Counted from the stretch's first letter, positions 50,747 to 59,576 are shown. The stretch is DNA of 64,000 nt from Paenibacillus glacialis (GCF_001637205.1 NZ_LVJH01000003.1:154091-218090), one strand, 5' to 3'. The notes: generated from the sequence alone by a model not told the origin. Translations and numbers: made by a program.

Positions 50747-51316
50747 ATGGCCAAAATCGTTATAATAAATGGGAATCCTTCGCTTACTTCAAGACTTGGT
50801 GCAATCATTGATTACGTGGAGAAAATTCTTGGAAGTTCAGGTTTTGAAGTGAGTCGTATTGATGTGGCTAAGCTCCCAACAGATGATCTCATTCATACAA
50901 AGTTTGAAAGCGAACATATTATCAAAGCCAACGGGCTAGTGGCAGAAGCGGATGCCGTAATTATTGCAAGTCCAGTGTATAAAGCGTCTTATACGGGTGT
51001 TCTTAAGACATTCTTGGATCTTATTCCTCAAAAGGGTCTCGCCGGCAAAATTACGCTGCCCTTGTTTATGGGTGGAAGCCTTGCACATTTACTTGCGATT
51101 GATTATGCTTTAAAGCCTGTTCTGTCTGCATTAGGGGCACGGCACATTCTGGGCGGGGTCTACACGGTTGATTCACAAGTAACCCGTACGGATAAGGGTG
51201 AGATGGAAATTGCAGAAGAGTTGCGATTACGCCTGCACGCTGAGCTTGAAGAATTAGCAAATGAAACGCGTTTAAGAAGTGAACATAACAATAAAGTGTA
51301 TGAATTGAAGGTGTAG
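50747..51316 (+). CDS. ssuE: NADPH-dependent FMN reductase (SsuE-like)
   Basis: From the ATG at 50747 (AAAAGGAG upstream) the protein has 189 residues. It has the flavodoxin-like pattern VIINGNPSLTSRLGAIIDYV (FMN phosphate loop), ASPVYKASYTGVLKTFLDLIP (isoalloxazine contact) and PLFMGGSLAHLLAIDYALKPVL, typical of SsuE. It supplies reduced FMN to an alkanesulfonate monooxygenase, which is not encoded next to it. The gene is monocistronic with its own promoter and terminator. Confidence 0.85.
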   Translation: MAKIVIINGNPSLTSRLGAIIDYVEKILGSSGFEVSRIDVAKLPTDDLIHTKFESEHIIKANGLVAEADAVIIASPVYKASYTGVLKTFLDLIPQKGLAGKITLPLFMGGSLAHLLAIDYALKPVLSALGARHILGGVYTVDSQVTRTDKGEMEIAEELRLRLHAELEELANETRLRSEHNNKVYELKV

Positions 51317-51356
51317 ATGATTGATTGGGTGACATGTGCCCAGATATGAGATAGAG

Positions 51357-51396
51357 ACGGGGTTGGAACTGGATACAGTTTCGCTCCGTTTTTTTT
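51357..51396 (+). terminator. Terminator after ssuE
   Basis: ACGG...AACTG pairs with CAGTT...CCGT (51357-51375 with 51376-51389 region, imperfect middle), followed by eight T. Confidence 0.7.
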
Positions 51397-51483
51397 ATGT
51401 GGAAATTTCATAACGTTTTTTTTTCGGAAAAAGAGAGACCAAATCAATTTTCATGCGTTATTGTATGAAAGGAGGGATTTACG

Positions 51484-52017
51484 TTGAAGAAAAAATCTAA
51501 AGCAATGACAAAAGCAGTTGTCTTTGGATCATTGATTCTAACCTGTTCTCTGTTATTTATGGCATCAGGCTACTCTATTGGAAGTGATGAGGCTGCGGCT
51601 ATACAAGTAGGTGTGAACCTGAAGAAAATGCAATACGAGATTCAAGTTGCTGATATCGGAACAACGATGGAAGATAGGATGAAGAAACAAGAAGAATATA
51701 AGCCGTTCTTAACGGAGCAAGGATATGAAGCATTTGCAGCCAATAGGCGGAGCGTAATAGCCACAGGCTATGCACTTAAGAATAAGTTGAATATGAAGGT
51801 TAACCGTATTCAATTTGAAAATATGAATCATGATAATATGGAAAAGGACACATTCTCTTTTCGCTATAGCATAGATATTGAACTAAGTTCTTCAGAATTG
51901 ACTTCATCCCAGGCCCCAAGTGTGGTGACCAAAACAGGACATATGTCAGTCGTTAAACAGGATAATGAATGGAAAGTACTTAAAGATCTTGATAATGGGT
52001 TCATCGCGGATGAATGA
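51484..52017 (+). CDS. Hypothetical secreted/membrane-anchored protein
   Basis: The frame starts with TTG at 51484, seven bases after AAAGGAGGG. The 177-residue product has a basic N-terminus and a hydrophobic helix AVVFGSLILTCSLLFMASGYSIG (about 11-33), a signal peptide or anchor, then an extracytoplasmic domain with MSVVKQDNEWKVLKDLDNGF near the end, reminiscent of secreted NTF2-like or DUF4829-type folds. I do not recognise the family. It is monocistronic. Confidence 0.6.
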   Translation: MKKKSKAMTKAVVFGSLILTCSLLFMASGYSIGSDEAAAIQVGVNLKKMQYEIQVADIGTTMEDRMKKQEEYKPFLTEQGYEAFAANRRSVIATGYALKNKLNMKVNRIQFENMNHDNMEKDTFSFRYSIDIELSSSELTSSQAPSVVTKTGHMSVVKQDNEWKVLKDLDNGFIADE

Positions 52018-52037
52018 CTAGAACTATAGTTGGTGTA

Positions 52038-52078
52038 AGCAAAAAGGAGGTGGCTCATTTGAGCCCCTCCTTTTTGCT
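52038..52078. terminator. Bidirectional terminator between the secreted-protein gene and nrdB
   Basis: AGCAAAAAGGAGG pairs with CCTCCTTTTTGCT with an inner GGCTC/GAGCC hairpin. GAATATAAGAA, identical to the start of family A repeats, follows within two bases of it. Confidence 0.85.
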
Positions 52079-52107
52079 GAATATAAGAACATAGGTAAAC
52101 TTTAAAC

Positions 52108-53139
52108 TTACAAATCGTCAAATCCGTTATCGTCGCCCACTTTACCATAGTTACGGGACTTCGCTTCGAAGAAATCAGTCTTAGTTGAATTGAGTGCGTC
52201 GTCTGAGAAAGGCTTAATCCATGGCATACAGTTCACATCTACACCCTCATAAGCTTTGTCCATTCCCATTAGAGTAAGACGTTTGTTAGCTGTGTATTTA
52301 ATATAATTCTCAAGCTCATTTAGATCGATTCCAGCGATATGACTAAGTGTGTAATGTGCCCAATTCGTCTCTAATTGAACAGCCTCATCAATCGTTCTGT
52401 ACACATAATCCATGTTTTCTTTCGAGTTAAGCTCTGGGAAATCAACAAGAAGTTGTTTAAACACTTCAGCAAAGAAATAGCAGTGTTGATTCTCATCGCG
52501 TTGAATATAAGAAATCATCTGACTTGTACCCATCATTTTCTGATCGCGAGCCAAGTTGTAGAAGAAGGCAAATGTACTATAAAAGAAAATACCCTCAAGA
52601 ATCAAATCAGCTACCATAGCATGGAAGAATGTCTGTGGATTCTGCTCATCCCGGAAACTTTGATAAATATCAGCAATGAAGCGATTGCGTTCTAGAAGAA
52701 CCGGATCCTGTTTCCAATATTCGAAAATTTCTTTCTGCTCCTGATCGGAAACAATGGATGAAAGTACATATGAATAAGATTGATTGTGAACAACTTCTTG
52801 TTGACCAATAATCGCTGAGATGGCTTCTAATGAGGAGTCAGTAAAGTAACGTTTTACATCCCCAACAAACATCGTTTGCATAGAATCCAATACAGCAAGT
52901 AGTGAAATATTAATCTTGAAGACGCGTTGCTCTTCAGGATCTAATCTTGCGAATTGTTGCGCATCCTTGGACATTGGAATTTCATCGGCAATCCAGTGAT
53001 TTAATAACAGTACCTTATAGAGTTTATACATATGAGGCATACGAATATCATTCCAGTTCAGAATACCCGAACATTCACCTTCGATAATGCGTGTAGATTG
53101 ATTGGGTGCTTCAGTATTGAAAATTTGTTGCAATTTCAT
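52108..53139 (-). CDS. nrdB: Class Ia ribonucleotide reductase beta subunit
   Basis: The 343-residue protein has the ferritin-like fold and metal ligands of an R2 subunit: ADEIPMSKDAQQF, EVVHNQSYSYVL (Glu and His ligands, and a Tyr four residues after His in the radical position), ADLILEGIFFYS and RDENQHCYFFAE. It provides the tyrosyl radical for NrdA. The C-terminus (KSRNYGKVGDDNGFDDL) is the acidic tail that docks on the alpha subunit. AAAGGAG precedes the ATG. It is last in nrdD-nrdG-nrdA-nrdB, after a strange 452-bp spacer. Confidence 0.94.
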   Translation of the reverse strand: MKLQQIFNTEAPNQSTRIIEGECSGILNWNDIRMPHMYKLYKVLLLNHWIADEIPMSKDAQQFARLDPEEQRVFKINISLLAVLDSMQTMFVGDVKRYFTDSSLEAISAIIGQQEVVHNQSYSYVLSSIVSDQEQKEIFEYWKQDPVLLERNRFIADIYQSFRDEQNPQTFFHAMVADLILEGIFFYSTFAFFYNLARDQKMMGTSQMISYIQRDENQHCYFFAEVFKQLLVDFPELNSKENMDYVYRTIDEAVQLETNWAHYTLSHIAGIDLNELENYIKYTANKRLTLMGMDKAYEGVDVNCMPWIKPFSDDALNSTKTDFFEAKSRNYGKVGDDNGFDDL

Positions 53140-53167
53140 ATCTATTACTCCTTTATAAATAAGCTGT

Positions 53168-53383
53168 CTTCCCTATTCGCGCAAGCGAATAGGGAAGGGT
53201 AGTAATTGTATTAGATCTCCCGTATTCGCATAGCGAACAGGAGGGTTTAGGTTTCTCGTATTTGGGTTTAGAACTCCCGCATTTGCGAAGCAAACAGGAC
53301 CCGTAGCTCGGCGAAGCGAGAGCTACTCAATCCGATGGAGTAGAGTGGGTCCCCAAAACGCATTCGCAAAGCGAACAGGGGGA
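53168..53383. repeat. Array of short hairpin repeats between nrdA and nrdB
   Basis: Five compact hairpins occur in a row: CTTCCCTATTCGC with GCGAATAGGGAAG (53168-53197), TTCGC/GCGAA near 53225, TTTGC/GCAAA near 53285, a GTAGCTC/GAGCTAC hairpin near 53300-53326, and TTCGC/GCGAA at 53363-53375. Three share a pattern like TTCGCNNAGCGAACAGG. One has T-A/A pairs replacing C-G pairs on both arms. Confidence 0.7.
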
Positions 53384-53534
53384 CTAAGCGCTCTAAGGAC
53401 GAAACGATCCTCACACGTAGGCTCCAAATCCCCTCACTCCACCAAAGAGTTTCGGGTGTCCAGAGGGCAGAGCCCTTGGGGCCCTCTTGAAAGCTTCCCT
53501 TAGGAAGCTCACTCCGGAAGCATAAGCTTGGAAA

Positions 53535-53551
53535 GGGAGGGTTTGGGAGGG
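53535..53551 (+). other. Canonical G-quadruplex motif
   Basis: GGGAGGGTTTGGGAGGG gives four G3 runs with loops of 1, 3 and 1 bases, on the strand that is template for the nrd operon, just downstream of the nrdA stop. Surrounding sequence (53420-53590) is unusually G/C-rich with further inverted repeats. Confidence 0.6.
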
Positions 53552-53591
53552 ATCGAAAAAGGGTTTGAAAGGGATCTCATCCCTTAGAACG

Positions 53592-55925
53592 TTATGACGA
53601 GCAACTCTCACATTCCTCAATAGTCAATGCCCGACTCCTTACATAGTAAGTTGTCTTCATGCCAGACTTCCAAGCATGAATGTGTAACGATAGGAAATCC
53701 GTTGCCTTAATATCAGGACGAACATACAGATTGAAGCTTTGTCCTTGATCCACATGACGCTGGCGAGCAGCAGCCATGTCGATAGACCAATGTTGGTCAA
53801 TATTAAATGCTGTTTTATAGTACCAGATGGTCTTGTCAGACAGATCTGGAGCAGGATTAGCAATTTTGTAAGTTGTTTTCTCTTCATAAGATAACAATTC
53901 ATACAACGGATCGATACTCGCAGTGGAGCCAGCAATAATGGAAGTGGAACCATTTGGTGCAATAGCGAACATCCAAGCATTCCGTACACCATTCTGTTGT
54001 ACTTCTTGTTGTAGTTCCTGCCATTGTGCAGTCGTTACATATTTGCCTTCAAGTTTACCGTCTGTGTATCCACGATGAGAGAAGTAAGTACCATTGTCCC
54101 AATCAGAGCCTTTGAATTTCGGATAATGACCTTTTTCCTTCGACAATTCCATACTGGAACGAACGAGTAAGTAGTTAATTTTCTCATATAGATTATCGTT
54201 ATACGTGACAGCTTCCTCAGATTCCCAGCGAATACCTTCGAGAGCTAGTAAGTGATGAAGTCCGAAAGTCCCTAGACCAATAGCACGATATTGACTGTTT
54301 GTATATTGAGCTTGAAGCACTTCAATATTATTAATATCGATGACATTATCAAGCATACGTACTTGAATAGGTACAAGTCGATCTAATACACCTGCTGGAA
54401 CAGCACGAGCTAAGTGAATGGAGTTCAAATTACACACGACGAAATCGCCAGGGATTTTCGAGATGATAATTCTTGTCTGTCCGTCCTTCGTAACGAGTTC
54501 TTCCTTTTCCACAACAGTTGCGGATTGATTCTGCATAATTTCAGTACATAAGTTGGAGGAATACACCATACCATGTGCACTATTCGGGTTAGCCCGGTTT
54601 ACCGTATCACGGTAGAACATATACGGAGTGCCGGTCTCAAGTTGTGATTTCATAACACGTTTCATAACATCAATGGCAGGGACTGTAATACGGGACAATA
54701 AAGGATGATTTACAGCTTCTTCGTATTTATCACTGAAAGCACCTTGTCCAAGCTTTTCATCATAGAAATCTTCAAGTCCAAGTGGACGACCGTTGCTATC
54801 TGTCCAGCCCATGACCTTCTTGACTTCATGAGGACAGAATAGATTCCACATTCCACGGTTCTCCACAGCACTCATGAACAAATCGGGAATACAAATGCCG
54901 TGGAATACATCATGCGCTCTCATGCGCTCGTCACCGTTATTTAATTTGAGATCAAGGAACGCAAGGATATCTTTATGGAACACATCGATATAGACTGCGA
55001 TTGCCCCTTTACGAGTACCTAGTTGATCTACGCTGACAGCCGTATTGTTTAGCTGACGGATCCAAGGGATGATACCGGAGCTAGTATTCTTATGTCCACG
55101 GATATCTGAACCGCGAGCTCTTACTTTACCAAGGTAGACACCGATTCCACCGCCCATTTTACTAAGGCGAGCTGTATCTGTATTGGAGTCAAAGATACCT
55201 TCTAAGGAGTCATCCACGGTATCAATGAAACAACTGGAGAGTTGTCCAGCCACTTTTTTACCAGCATTAGACATTGTCGGTGTAGCAGCAGTCATATATA
55301 GATTACTCATGGCCCAATAGGATTCCTTCACAAGCTCCATACGTCTCTCAGCAGGTTCTTTATGCATTAAGAACATCGCAATGATCATGTATCTTTCCTG
55401 TGGAAGCTCCATGATGTGTCCATCGAAATCGGTTGTAAGGTAACGTTCTGTAAGGGTTAAAAGACCGATGTAATCAAACAATAGATCGCGCTTGTAGTCA
55501 ATCAGTTCAGCGAGTTCTTCAATCTGTTCTTTTGTATAGTATTCAAGTAATTCTTCACGGTATATGCCTTTGTGTACCAAATCTGTGATTAGTGGATAAA
55601 GTGCACCATAAGGCTCATCTGCATAGGATTTATAACGGCGGTGATGAGCTGCTTTTTTATATAAAGAAGTGAGTAGGGAACGTGCCGCAGCAAATTTCCA
55701 GTTAGGTTCTTCTTTAGTTACTAGCTCTAACGCAGACATGGTGAAGGCATTACTAATGTCTTCTCCCGTGACTTCATCTCGGCGAAGCTTGGATAGTACT
55801 CCTCGGATCAATTGCTCCTTATCAAGCATGTCCAACCCTTCAAGAAGGCGGTCAGTATAGATGGAGAGACGATTCTCATCAAAAGAGAGTTGGCGATTGT
55901 TCGGTTTTACTACGGAATGTGGCAT
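53592..55925 (-). CDS. nrdA: Class Ia ribonucleotide reductase alpha subunit
   Basis: The 777-residue large subunit has an N-terminal ATP-cone (VVKPNNRQLSFDENRLSIYTDRLLEGL), the redox cysteines in GQLSSCFIDTVDDS and GDFVVCNLNSIHLA, the active-site Asn-Cys-Glu in SNLCTEI and a C-terminal CESCSS redox tail. It reduces ribonucleoside diphosphates under aerobic conditions together with NrdB. It lies 52 bp after nrdG. Being in one unit with the anaerobic enzyme is unusual. Confidence 0.95.
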   Translation of the reverse strand: MPHSVVKPNNRQLSFDENRLSIYTDRLLEGLDMLDKEQLIRGVLSKLRRDEVTGEDISNAFTMSALELVTKEEPNWKFAAARSLLTSLYKKAAHHRRYKSYADEPYGALYPLITDLVHKGIYREELLEYYTKEQIEELAELIDYKRDLLFDYIGLLTLTERYLTTDFDGHIMELPQERYMIIAMFLMHKEPAERRMELVKESYWAMSNLYMTAATPTMSNAGKKVAGQLSSCFIDTVDDSLEGIFDSNTDTARLSKMGGGIGVYLGKVRARGSDIRGHKNTSSGIIPWIRQLNNTAVSVDQLGTRKGAIAVYIDVFHKDILAFLDLKLNNGDERMRAHDVFHGICIPDLFMSAVENRGMWNLFCPHEVKKVMGWTDSNGRPLGLEDFYDEKLGQGAFSDKYEEAVNHPLLSRITVPAIDVMKRVMKSQLETGTPYMFYRDTVNRANPNSAHGMVYSSNLCTEIMQNQSATVVEKEELVTKDGQTRIIISKIPGDFVVCNLNSIHLARAVPAGVLDRLVPIQVRMLDNVIDINNIEVLQAQYTNSQYRAIGLGTFGLHHLLALEGIRWESEEAVTYNDNLYEKINYLLVRSSMELSKEKGHYPKFKGSDWDNGTYFSHRGYTDGKLEGKYVTTAQWQELQQEVQQNGVRNAWMFAIAPNGSTSIIAGSTASIDPLYELLSYEEKTTYKIANPAPDLSDKTIWYYKTAFNIDQHWSIDMAAARQRHVDQGQSFNLYVRPDIKATDFLSLHIHAWKSGMKTTYYVRSRALTIEECESCSS

Positions 55926-55977
55926 AGGTTAGGCGTCTTCCTTTCAATATATGTTTTTCAATTTTGGATATTTAAAT

Positions 55978-56478
55978 TTACAACAGTGTGGCAACATCGT
56001 GTCTTAAATTTGCCTGAATATCTATAATACGCTGATTTGAACTCCCACGATAGGGGAGACTGGTATTTTTTAAAGATTCTATAAAAGGACCGTCGATCAC
56101 GACTTGGCATTTCTGAAGCAGACGGTATTCTGCTGAATCCATGTGAGCCATAATATCTTCATACATGTAGCCTGTATATATCCATACAGAGAAGTTAGGG
56201 AGAGATATTCGAACTTTATCGATGAAATCGGCAGCCTCATCAGCTGAGAAGAAAGGGTCTCCACCAGCTAAGGTCATGCCATCAAGTAACGGATTATTGG
56301 CCATTTCATTAATGATCTCTTGTTGACGATGTTCTGTAAAAGGTTCTCCGTAGTTGAAATTCCACGTTTCCGGATTAAAGCAACCACTGCATCGGTGACG
56401 ACATCCACTAAGAAAGATGACGGCACGCAGGCCATCACCTTCATTAATGGATTCAGGATAGTATCCACAAATATTCAC
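55978..56478 (-). CDS. nrdG: Anaerobic ribonucleoside-triphosphate reductase activating protein
   Basis: The 166-residue radical SAM enzyme has the Cys motif GCRHRCSGCFNPETW (C-x3-C-x2-C) and GGDPFFSADEAADF. It uses a 4Fe-4S cluster and S-adenosylmethionine to create the glycyl radical on NrdD. Its start overlaps the nrdD stop by 4 bp, so the two are translationally coupled. Confidence 0.95.
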   Translation of the reverse strand: MNICGYYPESINEGDGLRAVIFLSGCRHRCSGCFNPETWNFNYGEPFTEHRQQEIINEMANNPLLDGMTLAGGDPFFSADEAADFIDKVRISLPNFSVWIYTGYMYEDIMAHMDSAEYRLLQKCQVVIDGPFIESLKNTSLPYRGSSNQRIIDIQANLRHDVATLL

Positions 56479-58448
56479 TTATGTTTGACCCGGTCTCGTA
56501 CCTCAGCTTGCTTGGCAGCATTAAAGCGGGTCTGATAATCACCCGTTAAGTAACCCGTCACTCGACGTAAGCGATGCATAGGGACGTCCGCTTCGTTGGT
56601 TCCACATTGAGGACAAGTATCTCCGATAATGCCTTCATAATGGCAAGTACCACAGCGGTCAATAGGGTGATTAATGCTGAAATAGCTGATATTTTGTGAT
56701 AATGCATACTGAACGATTCTGAGAAAAGCTTTCTGATTACTCCGAACATTTCCGTCTAATTCAACATAAGAGATGGCTCCTGCATTGCATAATTCATGAA
56801 AAGGTGCTTCAAGTGCAATCTTACGTGCAGCAGGCAGGTTATGATACACAGGTACGTGAAAAGAATTAGTATAATAGTCGCGGTCCGTAACGCCTGAAAT
56901 GGAACCGAAGACTTCTCGGTCTTTCTTGGTGAACTTGCCAGACAAGCCTTCAGCAGGTGTGGCTATCAGTGTAATGTTCAGATCATGCTCTTCACTTTTC
57001 TCGTCACAGTAGCGCCGCATCGATGCGATAAGACTTAATGCTTTGTTATATACATCGTCACTTTCAGCATGATGACGACCATACATAGCCTTCATACATT
57101 CAGCTAGACCGATGAATCCGATGGATAAGCTACCATGCTTCAAGCATTCTTCCACGGATTCTTCTGGGGCTAGTAGCTCTCCGCCTTCCCAGACCCCTTC
57201 ACGCATCATGAAATCAGACGCTTTGGCGGGCTGGCGAGCCTGGATATTGTAACGGTGTAGTAGGCCGTCGAGAGCGATATCTAAGAAGTGATGAAGATCC
57301 CGATAAAATCCGAGTTCGTTGGGAATAGTACTGCCATTAACCACGCCGTGTTTGATACCTAACTTCACAAGATTAATCGTATTGAAGGATAAATTACCCT
57401 TGCCAGACAAGTGGTTACGTCCATGTCGGTCAGCAAGAACCCGAGTACGGCAACCCATGGTAGCAAATTCGGTATTGGGATCGGTTGGATCATAATATTG
57501 TAAGTTGAAAGGAGCATCTAAGTTGGCGAAATTAGGATACAAACGTTTCGTTGAACATTCTATTGCCTTCAAGAACAGAACATAGTTAGGATCTTCTGGT
57601 GATTGATTTACACCACGTTTGCATTTGAATATTTGAATAGGAAACACGGGTGTTTCTCCACTTCCCAGTCCGTTCATTGTTGTGCTGAGTATGCTATCAA
57701 TAATCATTTGTCCCTCAGGTGAGGTACATGTACCATAATTGATACTGGTGAATGGAATCTGACCTCCAGCGCGACTGGACATCGTATTCAGGTTATGGAT
57801 TAAGCTCTCAGCAGCTTGAAGGCATTCTGTCTTGGTCTCTTGCATAGCAAAAGAATATGAACTGGGATGGGAGCTGGATAACTTTAAATTGCCTAGCGTG
57901 ATGTCTTGGTCTTCTGTCAGAAAACTCTCATTAAAGTAGTGTAACCCTTTATGAAAATGCTTCGCAAACGACTTGGCGACATAAGGAGCTAAATCATGAT
58001 CCAATTTACTCCCGGAAACTCCACCATATTGAGAATTTTGCTGACATTGAAATATTATTGCAACTAAGGCCATGGCACTAGATATTGACTGTGGAGGACG
58101 AACACTCCCACTTCCAGTGCTGAAGCCTCGTGATAGGAGTTTGTCGAATGGAATGAAGATACAATTTGTACTACCTACCGCGTATTGATCAAGATCATGT
58201 ACGTATAAATCATTGTGATCCACCGCAGCCATGAGTTGTTCCGGTAATATGTAATATCTTGCGTACCATTTGGCATATTCACTGCCGAATTTACCGATTT
58301 TCCCTGAAAAACTTTCTCCGTTCAGGTTGGCATTTTCACGTAACATTTCTACATTTAGACTCTCTGAGATATCGTGCCCAAGACTCGATACTTCACGCAA
58401 CATTTTCTCCGTTTCAGATACGTAACTTCTTGATTCCATAAGTACCAT
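56475..58448 (-). CDS. nrdD: Anaerobic (class III) ribonucleoside-triphosphate reductase
   Basis: The glycyl-radical enzyme (about 657 residues from 58448) has the family core with GGxxPFTSINYGT, a zinc site CGTCHYEGIIGDTCPQCG near the C-terminus and the glycyl-radical motif RRVTGYLTGDYQTRF. I choose the ATG at 58448 because GAAGGGTGG lies nine bases upstream. An in-frame ATG at 58517 is only five bases from the T-run of the riboswitch terminator and has no ribosome-binding site. It makes deoxyribonucleotides without oxygen. Confidence 0.93.
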   Translation of the reverse strand: MVLMESRSYVSETEKMLREVSSLGHDISESLNVEMLRENANLNGESFSGKIGKFGSEYAKWYARYYILPEQLMAAVDHNDLYVHDLDQYAVGSTNCIFIPFDKLLSRGFSTGSGSVRPPQSISSAMALVAIIFQCQQNSQYGGVSGSKLDHDLAPYVAKSFAKHFHKGLHYFNESFLTEDQDITLGNLKLSSSHPSSYSFAMQETKTECLQAAESLIHNLNTMSSRAGGQIPFTSINYGTCTSPEGQMIIDSILSTTMNGLGSGETPVFPIQIFKCKRGVNQSPEDPNYVLFLKAIECSTKRLYPNFANLDAPFNLQYYDPTDPNTEFATMGCRTRVLADRHGRNHLSGKGNLSFNTINLVKLGIKHGVVNGSTIPNELGFYRDLHHFLDIALDGLLHRYNIQARQPAKASDFMMREGVWEGGELLAPEESVEECLKHGSLSIGFIGLAECMKAMYGRHHAESDDVYNKALSLIASMRRYCDEKSEEHDLNITLIATPAEGLSGKFTKKDREVFGSISGVTDRDYYTNSFHVPVYHNLPAARKIALEAPFHELCNAGAISYVELDGNVRSNQKAFLRIVQYALSQNISYFSINHPIDRCGTCHYEGIIGDTCPQCGTNEADVPMHRLRRVTGYLTGDYQTRFNAAKQAEVRDRVKHK

Positions 58449-58521
58449 GAACTGATTCCACCCTTCGGATAAGAGATGCCGGATTGGCTCCACATGTGGA
58501 GTAGAAATCCATTTCATCAGA

Positions 58522-58548
58522 CAAAAAAAGCACTCCGTAGAGGCGCTC
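58522..58548 (-). terminator. Cobalamin-riboswitch terminator before nrdD
   Basis: On the minus strand AGCGCCTC pairs with GAGTGCT (one bulge, one G-T pair), followed by seven T. It stands between the riboswitch and the nrdD start. Confidence 0.7.
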
Positions 58549-58635
58549 AGGGCATGTTACAGTGTCCTCCTGGTTACGTAACCGAAGTAAATAGTAACAA
58601 CTCCTATTTCCTCGTAGGATTTGTTTCGACTATGT

Positions 58636-58860
58636 CCAACAGGCAGATATCCTGACTTCCCAAGTAAACGGCTTAGTTGTCCATATAAAGACGGTATACG
58701 TATACATATGGACAATTAACGCTTATGGCAATTGCTGTGCCTATTTGTCTGCAATATGCAGCTCAATTCTTGAGTTACAGTGGCGGGACCGTGATGGATT
58801 TGCACCATTCTTCCCTTTTAAGACCCAGATGTGAAGTACCAGCCGGATCACCTGTTTTCA
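58636..58860 (-). promoter_or_regulatory. Cobalamin (AdoCbl) riboswitch
   Basis: Read on the minus strand, the conserved segments appear in order: AAAAGGGAAGAATGGTGCAAATCC, GGTCCCGCCACTGTAA (58784-58800 region), and then CAGGATATCTGCCTG near the 3' end (the B12-box partner). These are diagnostic of the cobalamin aptamer. It controls nrdDGAB, predicting repression when coenzyme B12 is plentiful. Confidence 0.93.
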
Positions 58861-58904
58861 CTATATTTAGTAGTGCTATATAAATCTAACTCAATATATG
58901 GTGT
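58858..58904 (-). promoter_or_regulatory. Pair of NrdR-box-like sites
   Basis: TCACTATATTTAGTAG (58858-58873) and ACTCAATATATGGTGT (58889-58904) match the NrdR consensus ACACWATATMTWGTGT at about 12 and 14 of 16 positions. They are 31 bp apart start to start (15-bp gap), the spacing known for paired NrdR boxes. A weaker third site lies at 58919-58934. They lie at the upstream edge of the riboswitch, near the expected promoter. Confidence 0.6.
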
Positions 58905-59157
58905 TTGTAAACAGGGAATCACAAAATATTGAACTGAAAAAAATGTGAAAAGTTTCGCAAGCCCGCTGCGACTAACCTTTTGAGTAATTTGCTAAGTAAT
59001 ATGAAATATTTGTGTCTACATTTTGCGAAAATTTTATAAATTCGTTAAGATAGATTAAGGAATATGAGTGGGGCTTACGAAGTGAGTATTGTCCCAAAAC
59101 TTTAAAGTAAATGCTTACGATGCCAGTTTTTTTCAAAACTTTAAGGAGGAAATCAAG

Positions 59158-59475
59158 GTGGCCATTGCCGAGGTTACAATTATTCCAATTGGAACGCAGA
59201 CGACAAGTCTAAGTGCATACGTAGCGGACATGCAGCGCGTACTGCAAGAGCAACAAGGAATAACGTATCAACTTACTTCCATGAGTACCATTATTGAAGG
59301 ACCTCTTGAATTGGTATGGAAGGCGATTGCTACACTGCACGAATCACCATTTATATCGGGGGCAGAACGCGTCTCAACTTCTGTTAAATTGGATGATCGA
59401 CGTGATAAAATATCCTCTAGTGCGCAAAAATTGCAGTCTGTTCAGGAAAAATTAAATGAAGATTCATCTAAATAA
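59158..59475 (+). CDS. MTH1187-family thiamin-binding protein (second copy)
   Basis: From the GTG at 59158, with AAGGAGG eight bases upstream, the protein has 105 residues: AIAEVTIIPIGTQTTSLSAYVADMQRVLQEQQGITYQLTSMSTIIEGPLELVWKAIATLHESPF is the family pattern, and the C-terminal tail is charged. A longer frame starts at 59089 but its extra 23 residues have no ribosome-binding site. Unlike the copy at 16719 no TPP riboswitch is near. It is monocistronic. Confidence 0.85.
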   Translation: MAIAEVTIIPIGTQTTSLSAYVADMQRVLQEQQGITYQLTSMSTIIEGPLELVWKAIATLHESPFISGAERVSTSVKLDDRRDKISSSAQKLQSVQEKLNEDSSK

Positions 59476-59542
59476 ATAGTAGAGCAATGTACTCGTAATG
59501 TGTAGGACAGCGGCTCAATTGCCTTCATTAGCTTCCATATAT

Positions 59543-59576
59543 CGTGGTTTCTCAAACTTGAGAGACCGCGTTTTTT
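59543..59576 (+). terminator. Terminator after the thiamin-binding-protein gene
   Basis: A 13-bp stem (59543-59555 with 59558-59570, with G-T pairs), 2-nt loop and six T. Confidence 0.82.

Noticed and set aside
53411..53620. A 69-codon frame in the nrdA-nrdB spacer
   Set aside because: It overlaps the nrdA end, has no good ribosome-binding site and runs through hairpin-rich repeat sequence; more likely chance.
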